Below, one piece after another: positions 49,881-61,040 of a stretch of DNA of 64,000 bases. The notes under the pieces are model-generated. The model had not been told where the DNA came from and did not search any database. It worked only from the letters and a program-made list of their open reading frames with translations. Position 1 is the stretch's first letter, and each line of letters opens with the position of its first letter. Source of the DNA: Branchiostoma floridae (lineage: Eukaryota; Chordata; Leptocardii; Amphioxiformes; Branchiostomatidae). A program made the translations under genes and the position numbers. The DNA lies in assembly GCF_000003815.2 (NCBI RefSeq), contig NC_049980.1:13934638-13998637 (forward strand), read 5' to 3'.

Positions 49881-52804
49881 TTAGCTAGTCGCAGCAATAT
49901 CCTCTTTAATTTCCATATCCTGCGGAGGGTTCTCCAGTGCCTTCAGCTTGGCCTCCCGCACTTTTTTGGCATGCTCTTCCTTTTGTCGTAGCCTGTCGCG
50001 CAGGGCCTTGAGATGAGCTTCTCGTTTCTTTTCGGCTTCGTTTACTTTTTCTTCCACCTTCTCGGCAAGTTCTTTCTGTTGTTCAGCAAAGACAGCCATG
50101 GGATCCTGTGTGGGCTCCTTTATTCTGGTCTGGATGGCCTTCTCTCTGACTTCCTGCTCTTTTTTCTATGAAGATAAAGAGAAGAACAATTTAGGCCTGT
50201 GTGCAGATATAAAACTTAAACATCAAATATATCTGAATTAGACTAAAACATTTTTGCTTGTTTTGATCTGGTGCCGCCCTTTTAAGAGTAACAGACAAAG
50301 AACACCATTTATGTTCAAGCAGATAATTGCCATGTCTTTGTCTTGTTAATCAGCATTAAGAAATTGTCTAAAGTCTTCTATTGACACACAGTCTTCAGTA
50401 GGTGCTAGTTGACTGGCAAGGTTTCCTGTGTTAATGTTATTAATGACTTGCTTTATTCCTATTGGCAGAAAGTGTACTCAGTGTAAAGACCATGATGCCA
50501 ATGAATACACACCACAATCATTGAAAAGGTACAAATGTTTGGTTATGGTAACCAAGTCTTTCATAGCGGTTTGTTATGTCTGCGGGGGAATTTACCAGTC
50601 AACCTACTCCCTAAAAGCACTGTTTGCCTCAAGCAACTCCTGACGTCAGACCTTCTTTGTTCACAAAGTTTGTCCCTTGCAAACTTCTCAAAGACCTTTC
50701 TGATTGAGCTATTTTTGTATGATGTGTTCATGATCTGAGGTATTGTATTCCAATCTCTCTGTGCAAATTGTTCTACCTAGATGAATCAACAAAGTAATGG
50801 TCTATTTCCAGCCATTCTATTCATTAAAAGCTGATTTTCAAAATATTCTGGTATGTGTCTTACCTGTCTTCTCTCCTCTGCTTTTCTCATCTTTTCTTCC
50901 AGCTCTTCCTTTGTGAGCTTCTTCTTCTTCCTTCTTCTCTCCAGTTTAGCCAGGCGAGGTGGTGGTAGCTGGTTAACTGGTGGTAACTTGTTCCCCGGCC
51001 CCAGTTGGACTTCGAAGGCCAGCGACCTGCCACCGCCGCTGGTTTTAGGTCGTACCAGACCTTCCTGCTGTAGCTGCCGCAGGATGTCCTCGGACCTCTG
51101 CTTTCCGCTGCGGGTTCTGGAAATGGCTTGTCCTGTCAGCTCAAAATCTGCAGAAAACAAGAAGCAGAAATGAGAGGTTAATTATGTGAGAAATGTATCT
51201 TCATTATACTAATAATGTCTGTATGGTAGCACTCTTTAGAGAGCCCCCTACAGCCCTACTTAATTTTTTGTTGACATAACAGTCACCTTGCACTTTGCAT
51301 AGTGCCCGTTGTATGTCTTACTAACAATGTTTAATTGAGCTGTGTGATTTTAGGCAAACAGGATGTATGGTGGGGATTTGACGTACATGGAAGCCAGCTA
51401 ACACACTCTTGACATATAGTTACAAAGGTCACATGTTGCTATGACACTGCTACAAAAACAAGTCTTAACTGTTGAGATGATGTTTTATGACTGATATTTC
51501 TTTCAGATGTTCATTTTTCAATTACATTTTTTTCCTCCTTGACCTTTGGTAGACATTTTCACAATGTTTGATTGGATTTCAGTAGTGAGCCCGGATGTGT
51601 TTACTTTTGTCTCTATTAGAAACCGCAAACTACCACGAACAATGGGAATGTGGTAGGATAAAAGTAATTTCCCAATCCCTGAGCCAAAAAATTATAAATC
51701 AGAACCATAATCCCATGTCCCAGGCACTGTTGTGATAAAGCAACCCCCGCGTAGCAACGTGTAAAGCTTTGGGCGACAACCAGCTAAACACTAAACAATC
51801 AGGGACAATGGGCCACTCCCCCACACAGCGGGGGTGGGAAGTACTCAGGTAAGAAAAACCTAAGCAAAAGTACACTCAACTCCTCAAAGGTGTAAGGAAT
51901 TGCTGGGAAACTAGGTAAGAGGTGTGAAAATCTAATCAAGGTTGAGGTCTGATTAGATTTTAGGTCATCGGTGCCATTGTAAAGAACATAATTGGTAACG
52001 AAATACGACTTGTGTAAAGTAACCGAACCGGTGTTCTTTTCAGCAAAGTCACTTGAGAAGGGGCGTCTTTTCGAGCAGGTCTTTTGGGTTCGCTTGGCTT
52101 GGCTTGACAAAACCTTTCAAACACTTAGTATGAGGGCAAGGAAGCCGTATAGGGCTTTTTATCGAAAAAAAAAATACATGGGCAGGCCAGGAAACTATTA
52201 AACATCCGTAGCTTGCGTGCCATTTCCTGGTCTGACAAGTCTTTGACGTCATCGGGAAATATACAGTATGCAGGTGTGATAAACTTTTAGTGAGCATAAC
52301 TTTGGAGAAAATACAAGGATTTGGCAAAATGAGATGGTTTGCATAATTTTTAACCAGCTTTGATGCTGTTTCACTCGTAGTTAGCACTTGTTCACACATT
52401 TATGTCAAGACCGAGAGATGTGCATAGCATACACACAACTTACCTGGAGTTTTTGGTCGTCTGTCTGTCTCTACTTGTGCCACAGCACTTGGGTTGGAAT
52501 TTTCGGTGATGACATTGGCATAGTCTTCTCCAAGCCCGCTGTCACCAGATTTGCTGGACGATTTAGAAGTTGCAGACGACACCAATCTATTTTCTCTGTC
52601 AGAGCTACTAGAGTCTAGGCTGCCGATGGACGATGTCGATCCTGATAGACTTTTCACCCTCGACTTTCCACCGGAACCTTTCCTGCTCTTCCGACTCTTG
52701 GATGATCCTTCTCTGACGTCTTTGGCGGTCGTCATCTTTCCTGTCGAGTCCCAGGCTTGACTTGCCGGTACGACTTGGGTAGCTTTGGAGCTTCCACAAC
52801 CCAT
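49881..52804 (-). CDS. STMND1: stathmin domain-containing protein 1
   Basis: Exons in transcript order: 52804-52444, 51147-50864, 50165-49881. Phases agree and give 309 residues. The N-terminus MGCGSSK fits N-myristoylation at Gly2 plus palmitoylation at Cys3, so membrane anchoring is likely. Residues 15-115 are Ser/Lys-rich. Residues about 137-200 carry the STMND1 signature: KQRSEDILRQLQQEGLV, then PPPRLAKLERRRKKKK, then LTKEELEEKMRKAEERR. These match human STMND1 (SSDILEELIVQGII; MKDIEEKMEAAEERR) as I remember it. A second tubulin-binding-like helix follows (EKVNEAEKKREAHLKALRDR), which human STMND1 seems to lack and classical stathmins have. Stathmins bind tubulin dimers; STMND1 has been linked to motile cilia. 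Confidence 0.87.
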
Positions 52805-53340
52805 GCTTTGTGAGCTCTGTGATCGAGTTGTGTAGTCAGGAAATGTGGGGTTTGGCTGAAGGTTGGCTGCCTATATTGCCAAGCTGTCACCTCAGGTCCG
52901 TTACTATGTGACAGACTTTCCTCGGCAAAATGACCGGGTGGTCGTAAGTATAGCAGCACGCTTCCAGATCCAAGCTAGCGTCTACTCCCAGCCTTTTCTC
53001 TTCTCACCAGTCCTTACTCAGCACGTACGAGCTTCGCTGACTGTCCACTTGAAACAGGAGCCCAGGTTTTGTTCCGGCGGCATTGCTTACCATAGCAACC
53101 GGCCTCGACCAATCAGAGGCACACCACCTGTTGATACGTCGCCATGGCAGAATGCCAGATTGAGCGCATCAAAATGCTTATAAATTATTGGAGCTTGTTG
53201 GAAGCCCCATAACATCACGTATACTATTCGTACGGGAACGAAACGTATGTTAAAATATTGATTTGATGGTCCTACGGTGCATTTACTTTGGGATTGAAAC
53301 GTGAACAGAAATAAATCGCCATTTTGCTAGTGTGCTCATT
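52805..53340 (-). promoter_or_regulatory. STMND1: STMND1 promoter region with RFX X-box-like sites
   Basis: Upstream of the start codon there are two imperfect X-boxes, each two or three bases off GTTRCCATGGYAAC: 53086-53100 (CTTACCATAGCAACC) and 53138-53151 (GTCGCCATGGCAGA). Between them is a CCAAT box (53109-53113). A GCCATTTTG core lies at 53318-53326. The transcription start is not resolved. Confidence 0.5.
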
Positions 53341-54095
53341 GTTGTGCGGTCAAATATAAACAAAGCGTTCGGCAGGCTACGACGGATTACGAACGCACCC
53401 GAAGATTGACGTCAGAAGCCGGTGTTTTGTCAACGCTGTCTTGGTCTCCCCGAGCGCCTCCGATGTTTCCCGACTGTGTTTGCTTATTTTGGTTACCTGT
53501 TACTAAGTACACCAGTAGGTCAGGGCCGGTGGGAATTCAACACGCGCGCTTACGATTGGGAAATAAGATGGATGCGACATGTTCTAAGTTACAGCTTGCT
53601 CGTTCTCATTGACATTCTAAACTGGTCTAGAGTCAGTTTGTTCTCCAAAATTGAGGAGGGGGTTCGACGGATATCAATGTCAACGTTGGTGTTTATCATC
53701 GATTCCTCTATATGCCCTATACCCCCTAGCCTCATACCTGCAATTGTAAAACTGTGACTTAGATTTCATAGATCTGTTTTTAGCACAAAAGAGTTGGGGT
53801 GACAATTACTATTTTCGTTGACTTTATTGTTTATTCAACGCTAAAGACTGTTTCAGTTTTACAATACAGACTGTTGTACAATACAGACAATAATCATTCA
53901 TGCATGTTACGTTGAATAATTGCTCGTTCAATGGAAACCACAGGGTTTTTACAATCAGCATAGCAACATAATTCGGATCGCCCTTGTATCAGTAGAGGAA
54001 AATGGTATGTCATATATGTGTCATGTAACGTTAATCTTTACTAAATAGTAAAATAGAACAAATGTGAGAACGTGAGTACGGCACATTCATCATAC
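53341..54095. other. intergenic, no gene recognised
   Basis: The stretch lies between the STMND1 promoter and the start of the LITAF duplicated segment. A 111-codon plus-strand frame (53422-53757) shows no known domain and is probably chance. Confidence 0.5.
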
Positions 54096-55111
54096 AGTCT
54101 GAGGGCATTCTGAGGATAATCGTACTGTCTAAGTCTTATTACCAAAAAGGCCGTCATATTTTGTCGTAGGTGGGTCTGACAATACCGTACGACCTCCAAG
54201 GCCAACGACGAATGTGACCGCGCCTTTATATGATTAGCTAAAGCCAGTTACTATCCATTGCTTTTCAATTTCTATTGCGATTTTATTCATCTAACCAAAT
54301 CCGTGTATTCCTATCTATTCCATTTTGCCCTGGCCTCATAGCTTGACGGCCGACGTCTAGAGTCCATTGGGTGATGACGTAATGATCCACATGGAGCAAA
54401 CATGAGCATCGAACGAGACGTGTACAATATGGTGTATTCAATACTCCTAGCGGAGTCCTTTAGCAATGCAGATGCATGTGTATGTACATGTACACGATTG
54501 AATAGTAAGTAAAAGTATCAATAATACTAATAATCTTTATTGCAAATTCATGCCCGAGGGCTAATTGCATACAAAGTAAAATGATAGGCAATAAATTTAC
54601 ACTACCTTTACAAATGTTCTCGCAAGCAATCAAGCGTATGTTTTAGGCCAAACTTCTTAAGTTAAGGTTTCCATTGATATCAACAACCGCCAAACGTATT
54701 TAATTTATGCTACTTGGCAATCTTCCGAGAACTACATGTACCCATAATAAAAGTCTAAATCCACATGAAATGACTAACAGCTAAACGCCTTCTGTTATTA
54801 TTGTGGGCGTATAAAGCACTTAACTTTACCTGGTTCTAATTTTTTACGTGACAAACAACTGTTACACCGGCTCACAGAATTTGAACAAGTTCATAGCTAT
54901 AGTACTGTTGCCTGTGCACGTGTATGAATGACACTAGCAGCAAACACAATACTGAGAAAGCAACACCTCACTAGCCATCAAAACACTAACAATCGAAATG
55001 CTATACAAAGCCAGTAAAAAAATTAACTGTTACAACAACTACTTTCATTGCTTACGTACGTGCTAATTCTTTCCAAAACACATTTCCTGTCAGTACCGTG
55101 AAGCACAATTA

Positions 55112-55368
55112 CTAGCGCAGCCGCTGGAAGGTCCCCAGAACAGCCTTACATTGCGGACACGAGTGTCGGACGTCCTTCACAGATTTTACACAGCACGGCA
55201 CGAAGCACAGGGCCAGCCAGAATCTGGTCATGTGGAAGAGAAGGTACATGCGGGTTACTTAACTTTCAGCATGCTAAAGTGGCCGTTTGGCACCGAATTT
55301 GTAACGTTACTGGTTATGGGAATGGTCAGCCTTGACCAGGTAAACTACTGTCATACATTCATTCTCCG

Positions 55369-55459
<91 letters not shown>

Positions 55460-55487
55460 CTCTCCCTCTCTTTCTCTCTCTCTTGTG

Positions 55488-55522
<35 letters not shown>

Positions 55523-56393
55523 CGTATGTGCGCGCGCGTGTGTGTGAGTCTCCTGGCCCATGCTAGGTGGGCGTATGGGATCTCGTTCCATTCTCTAGGT
55601 GCAATGTAAGCAACGTTCAAGATAAGAACTATTAACGACTAAAACGGACGAGAGCTTACCCGAACACACAGAGAAACAGAACAGAGACCCAGAAGAGCTG
55701 TCCGTTCACGTACTCCGTCTTGGTCATAACCTGCTGGTGACAGCTGGGACATTCCATTCCCACCGGGTACTTACTGAGGACAGGTGCCGGCGGCAGGTAG
55801 CACACCGGCTGGGGACCAGTGACGATTACCGTGGTATGCTGTGGGTCTGATAAAAGCGGGAACGAGTCCGTTGTTAACGTTACAGGGGAATATAGTTACT
55901 ATATATAGACTGGGTCCATAGCCCCGGGCCCCACCTGCGTCAAAATGTAGAAATGTAAAATGCAAACATTTGACGGACATGAGCCACTCTCTCATTGGTC
56001 GTGCCGCTAATTGCCATGCTATCATTGGTTGAATTGCTAATTGTGATGACATGAAGCTGGGATCGGTCATAGGCTCTGATCACCTTTTTTCTTGCCTAAT
56101 AACGTTACTGCGTTTCAGTTACAGGCGTTGCAGAGAAATACGAAAAGATTCCTCGACAATTTGTGAGGGGGCAGGAAAAATATAAATTAAATGTAAAGTT
56201 ATCCAGGCGACTAACCTGCTGGATGCTGTGTAACTCCTCCATAGTACTGGTAGGCGTTTCCGATGTTGGATGAAGGTTGGGCGGGTGTCTGCTGGCTGGA
56301 AGCCGCCTGTCCATCAGAGTACGGAGGGGGAGGAACGTTCCCATTACCCTGGCGTTCTGCCTGGTCTAACAGCCCTGCCTTCTCTGAAGCCAT
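55112..56393 (-). CDS. LITAF-domain protein, copy A
   Basis: Exons in transcript order: 56393-56216, 55846-55660, 55223-55112. Phases agree and give 158 residues, the usual LITAF length. The N-terminal half is Pro/Gln/Tyr-rich with a PPPPY motif (21-25) that can bind Nedd4-type WW domains. The C-terminal LITAF domain has MECPSCHQQV and HSCPQCKAVLG, the two Cys pairs that bind one zinc. Between them is a hydrophobic stretch (FWVSVLFLCVFGFWLALCF) that in the family sits in the cytosolic face of late endosomal and lysosomal membranes. Intron two (55224-55659) holds a large CT/GT microsatellite. The neighbour copy B is a tandem duplicate. Confidence 0.94.
55373..55520. repeat. (CT)n-(GT)n compound microsatellite
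   Basis: A pure CT run of about 80 bp is followed by CTTT/CCCT interruptions and about 28 bp of GT. It lies in intron two of LITAF copy A and is absent from the matching intron of copy B. Frames through it give false Leu-Ser or Arg-Glu repeats. Confidence 0.95.
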
Positions 56394-57080
56394 GCCTATG
56401 TTACAAACACTTTTAAGTTGACGGCTGTGGCCCTATAAAGCAAAATATTCACAGGCATGTGCTTAGGTTGTAACCTGTTCAAGTTTTGACCAAGCCCGCA
56501 TAAAATTATCACTACCCTCTCGGAGAAAAGACAAAAAGACAAGAGGAACGTGTATGTAAATACTAAGAGTCTGTACTGGACGAGAGTACCCGGAAGTCAG
56601 GTCTAACGTAGAGTTCGGATGAGAAAAAACAAAGAAGACAAAGCAGACAGAGGTTACCTGAAGGACGTCACAGTTTGGAAACCACTATACCTTCTCTCCA
56701 AGTTGTTTTATACTTTGTCATGACTGTTACACTTGTGACCTTGGTCTAGACGAGTCCACTTAGACGTAGGGTAACTATGTAATGATGTTTACCGTGCCAC
56801 TGTGCGTGGTAGACGTAAGTGCATGCTGCTACGATAACCAACAAACAGTATTTGTCTACTTTAACCATAATAACTTTTCGTACACCCTGCCATGACAAAA
56901 TTGTACATCATGCCTTGTTGGTTGTGTCCCTCCCACCCGATTCTATGGTACGGACTAACTATATCATGCTCACCTTGCTTTGGGGCTTCTGGGCCCACAA
57001 CCGCGAACAATTCAAGTCGTCTGACAACGGTCATGTGACATATCACATGACGACTCGCGACTCTTGGTCATAGCTAAATT
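56394..57080 (-). promoter_or_regulatory. upstream region of LITAF copy A
   Basis: No other gene was seen. It shares conserved blocks with the region upstream of copy B (60258-61040), including CTAGACGAGTCCACT, TTGTGTCCCTCCC and a CATATCACATGACGACT-like stretch (GTGACATATCACATGACGAC). The shared blocks are candidates for the promoter. Confidence 0.45.
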
Positions 57081-57334
57081 TAGACCCAAGTATTAAGGCC
57101 ATGTTGATTTCATTGCTTTGATTATTGAGATCACTGTGACATTTGTGTGAGTGACACCGGATCAAAATATTCTGTCATGTAGTTCCCTAATCCCCTCATA
57201 TATCATAGGTCAAAGGTGTTGATATTTTGTGATAACATTCGAGAAACCTTTACGTATGTAGGGCCCGGCAAATGTATCATACGATCTTCGTAAGACTTAA
57301 GAGCGCAAACTGAGGGCATTCTGGGGATAGTGGT

Positions 57335-57372
57335 GCGTGTGCCGCATAGAATTGCGTGTGCCGCATAGAATT
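57335..57372 (+). repeat. 19-bp tandem duplication
   Basis: GCGTGTGCCGCATAGAATT occurs twice back to back, just to the left of the SINE in LITAF unit 2. Confidence 0.9.
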
Positions 57373-57374
57373 AC

Positions 57375-57660
57375 GATATCTTGTTAACAAAAGTCAAAGT
57401 CCTTCCCGCGCCTAGGGGCGCATAGGGCGGCGCCCATCTCCGTTTCAGCAGCCCTGTGCCACACAATTTTGTGCAATCACTACAGCAGGGTGCTAGTCCA
57501 CTGGTAGTGGTGTGTGTTCAACTTCCATACTAATTCCCAAATGCTAAGTGCTAAGCAGAGAGAACAGGGTGTACCATTTTCAAGCCTTTAGTTCGACTCG
57601 GCCGGGGATCGACCGAATACAAGGCGAACACTCTACCCACTCTACCATTGCACCGGTTGA
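57375..57660 (-). mobile_element. tRNA-derived SINE inserted in LITAF unit 2
   Basis: On the minus strand the head starts near 57655 with an A box TGGTAGAGTGGG and a near B box GGTCGATCCC. The body runs left through a GC-rich core (CCGCGCCTAGGGGCGCATAG on plus). The matching place in unit 1 (near 54140) lacks it; ATTACCAAAAAGG borders the site in both units. It therefore arrived after the duplication. Confidence 0.7.
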
Positions 57661-58586
57661 TTACCAAAAAGGTCGTCATATTCATTTTTCGGCCACCGTT
57701 TGCGTGAAAATCGCATGACACTGATAAAAATGGCACGACGGCCACGACGAACGTGCCGTGCCAGTTACCATCTAACGTTATCGTCTTTTCTATTACAATT
57801 TTATTCAATTCGGTTTGGGATCAAGGCCAATCAAAATCCTTGTATTCCTATCCATTCCCAATAGCGTCCATCGTTGATCTCATTCTGGCCTTTATAGCTT
57901 GACTGTCGACGTCTAACGATAGAGTTCCCAACTTCCCATGGGTGATGGCAAAATGATCCCCATTGAAAACATGAGCATCGAAAAAGACATGTAAAATGTA
58001 TTTAATACTCCTAGCGGAGTCATTCAGCAATGCAGTAGCAAGTTAAAACATGTACATACAATATTGAATAGTAAGAAAAATATTGATAATAGTGAGTGAT
58101 AAGATTTATAATATTACCCTTTACGCACATTCTTGCAAGTAATATTAAATCGTATGTTTTAGTACAAGCTTAAGGTTTTATTAAATGAACCGCCAAACGA
58201 AAGTATTTATGCTACTCGGCAATTTTCTGAGAACTACATGTACCCATAATACATGTCTAAATTCACCTGAAATGACTAAGAAATAAACGCTCTTTGGTAT
58301 TATTGTGATCGTATAAAACACTTCAACTTACTTGATTATCATTTTTACGTAATTATAGCAAATGCACAGAAATAGAATCCGAGAATTTCAACAGGATGAT
58401 ATATAATGTAGTATTGTTGCCTGTGCATGTAACGTTATATGACTGAAATTGACTGAACTGATAGCCATTAAAACACTATAGATATCGAAATACTGTTATT
58501 TTCGTTGCTTATGTAGCTAACTATTCTTTTAATTGAATTGGAATACTGGATGAAACACTTTTCATGTCAGTATCGTAAAGCAATTA

Positions 58587-60257
58587 CTAGCGCAGCCGCT
58601 GGAAGGTCCCCAGAACGGCATTACATTGCGGACACGAGTGTCGGACGTCCTTCACAGGCCTTGCACAGCACGGCAAGAAGCACAGGACCAGCCAGAATCT
58701 GGGCATGTGGAAGAGAAAATACATGTCATGCGGGAATTGGGATTATGTCACTTTTTTTTGCTTCTTAACTTTTAGCATGCTAAGGTTCAGGCACTAGATT
58801 TGCACTGGTTATGGGATCGATGGGAAGACTGGACATGATATTGGAATGTTGCATACTACAATTCTGTCTACTTGCATGTCTACAAAATGGCTCCGGCATT
58901 CGGAAAACAGTACGCCTGGCAAAGTTTAAAAGTTCACTGATACCCCTTTCCACTAGGATGGCGCTCTCGCTGCGCTCTCTCTACGACCGTACATTTGACA
59001 TATCGCTCAACCAATTGTACAGAAAACAAACGAATCTTTATACACTTTGTGTCACACTTTTACGTTTTGTATGATATACCCAGTGTGAAAGCGAAGGTTA
59101 CACATATCCTTTTTTGGTCGCAGTGAGAGCGCAGCGCGATCGCAGTCTAGTGCACATGGAAAGGGGCCCGGGCATGACTGAAACGCATTTACAAGATAGG
59201 CGGCATCTGATTTCAACTCGCTCCCTCAAAAGTTGATCTTAACAACATGGGTCCATAAGAAATACACTAAAAATTGCACCATTCTCACAAACACAAAGAA
59301 ACGTAAGAGAAGAGTGCTAAATGTTACAAAATGAGACTGATCTTTATATCCAATAGGAGACGATCCGCCTCCTATGACAGTTGGGTACATGGGAGCTAGT
59401 TCTATTCTCCAGGCATGCAATGTAAGCAACATCCAAGACAAGAACTATAATAACAACTAGATTTAAGTGAATAACGTTAAAGGAATAAAACGGACGAGAG
59501 CTTACCCGAACACGCAGAGAAGCAGAACAGAGACCCAGAAGAGCTGTCCGTTCACGTACTCTGTTTTGGTCAGGATCAGCTGGTGACAGCTGGGACATTC
59601 CATACCCACCGGGTACTTACTGAGGACAGGTGCCGGCGGCAGGTAGCACACCGGCTGGGGACCAGTGACGATTACCTTGGTATGCTGTGGGTCTGATACA
59701 TACTAGAATGAGTCAGTTGTTACAGGGAAAGACGGATACCATTTATTTTTCGGATACCATTATAGTAGACCGAGTCCATAGTCCCGCCGACCTCCGTCAA
59801 AATGTAGAAATGTAAAGATTTGAGGGACACGTTGCCACTCTCCTGGTCAAGCCGCTAATTACCATGCTATCATTGGTTGAAATGCTAATTGTGATGACAG
59901 GTTGCTAGGATCGGTCAGATATGCCTTGTTCACTGCGTTTGGTTACAGACGGTGCAGAGAAAGACGAAATTATTCCTCGACAATTTGTGGGGGGCATGAA
60001 AAATGAGACAAAATATGACTAAGACTGGTTAAGATTTAAGATAAAATGTGACATTATCCAGGAGACTAACCTACTGGATGCTGTGTAACTCCACCACAGT
60101 ACGGGTAGGCGTTCCCGACACCAGGTGAAGGTTGGGCAGGTGTCTGCTGGCTGTAAGGTGCCCAACTCGCCCAGGCCCCCTGTTCATCAGAGTATGGAGG
60201 GGGAGGAGCGTCCCCGTCACCCTGCTGGTCTAGCAGCCCTACCTTCTCTGTAGCCAT
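58587..60257 (-). CDS. LITAF-domain protein, copy B
   Basis: Exons in transcript order: 60257-60071, 59692-59506, 58698-58587. Phases agree and give 161 residues. The exon plan matches copy A exactly; exons two and three have the same lengths (187 and 112). It keeps PPPPY (18-22), MECPSCHQLI and HSCPQCNAVLG, so both zinc-binding Cys pairs are intact. Exon two differs from copy A at about five residues and exon three at six of 36. Exon one has changed most, with a small insert around GAWASWAPYS. The likely site of action is endosomal membrane, as for copy A. Both copies look functional. Confidence 0.94.
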
Positions 60258-61040
60258 ACCTGTGGCCCGATAAACCGGAATGTTCGCAGCTAGGCCCGGG
60301 ATTTATTTGTTAAGGATACAATAGTGTATTAACGTTATGCCAAGTTTTGACCTGTTCAAATTTTGACCAAATCAGCATAGAATTATCGAAGAGAAAGGAC
60401 AAAATGCAATAGGAATGTATGCATGTAAAGTCACAACTAGGATGTTATATAAGTCATTCGCTGAGTCCTTGGCCACAGTAAAAAGCTACGAGTAATTTCC
60501 ATGTCTATATCATTATGAACGAGAGTAACGTTACCTAAAAGTCATGTCTAACGGTGATTTCGGATAAGAGAAACAAAGAAGGCAAAACCTGACCTGAGGC
60601 TGAAGAAGCTCACAGTTGGGAAACGATTCTAACTTCTCTCCTGGGTTATTTATTTAAATATGCTGTCATGTCTGTTGCATTTGTGACCTTATTCTAGACG
60701 AGTCCACTATATTGTAGGTTAAGTATGCAACTGTTTAACGTAGTGGTTGACAATCCAGTATACTACCATGCCACTATGCGTGGTCACGTACGCGTGGTAG
60801 AGCAAAGAGTGCATAAACTATGCCATATACCGGCTTTAATCATGATCACTTTTCGTGCGCCCTGCTGTTACAAAATTGTCTTGTTAGTTGTGTCCCTCCC
60901 GATTCCATGGTACAGATTGACAATTACATAACAGGCGCACGTTGCTTTGCCTTTGGGGCTTCTGCGGCTCACTCAACTAAAAGTCGTCTGACAACATACG
61001 GTCACGTGACATATCACATGACGACTTGGGACTTTGATTT

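Larger units (their letters stand above)
54098..61040. repeat. tandem segmental duplication carrying the two LITAF genes
   Basis: Unit 1 (about 54098-57070) and unit 2 (about 57309-61040) match beyond the exons. Downstream examples: TGAGGGCATTCT at 54111 and 57311; ATACTCCTAGCGGAGTC at about 54440 and 58005; GAGAACTACATGTACCCATA at about 54727 and 58229. Upstream examples: CTAGACGAGTCCACT at about 56745 and 60697; TTGTGTCCCTCCC at about 56922 and 60887. Unit 2 has an extra SINE and is longer. Confidence 0.85.

Noticed and set aside
53422-53757. 111-codon plus frame upstream of STMND1
   Set aside because: No domain and no promoter logic; could be chance in GC-richer sequence.
55151-55609. 152-codon frame with a Leu-Ser repeat and reverse frames with Arg-Glu
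   Set aside because: Created by the CT/GT microsatellite in LITAF intron two.
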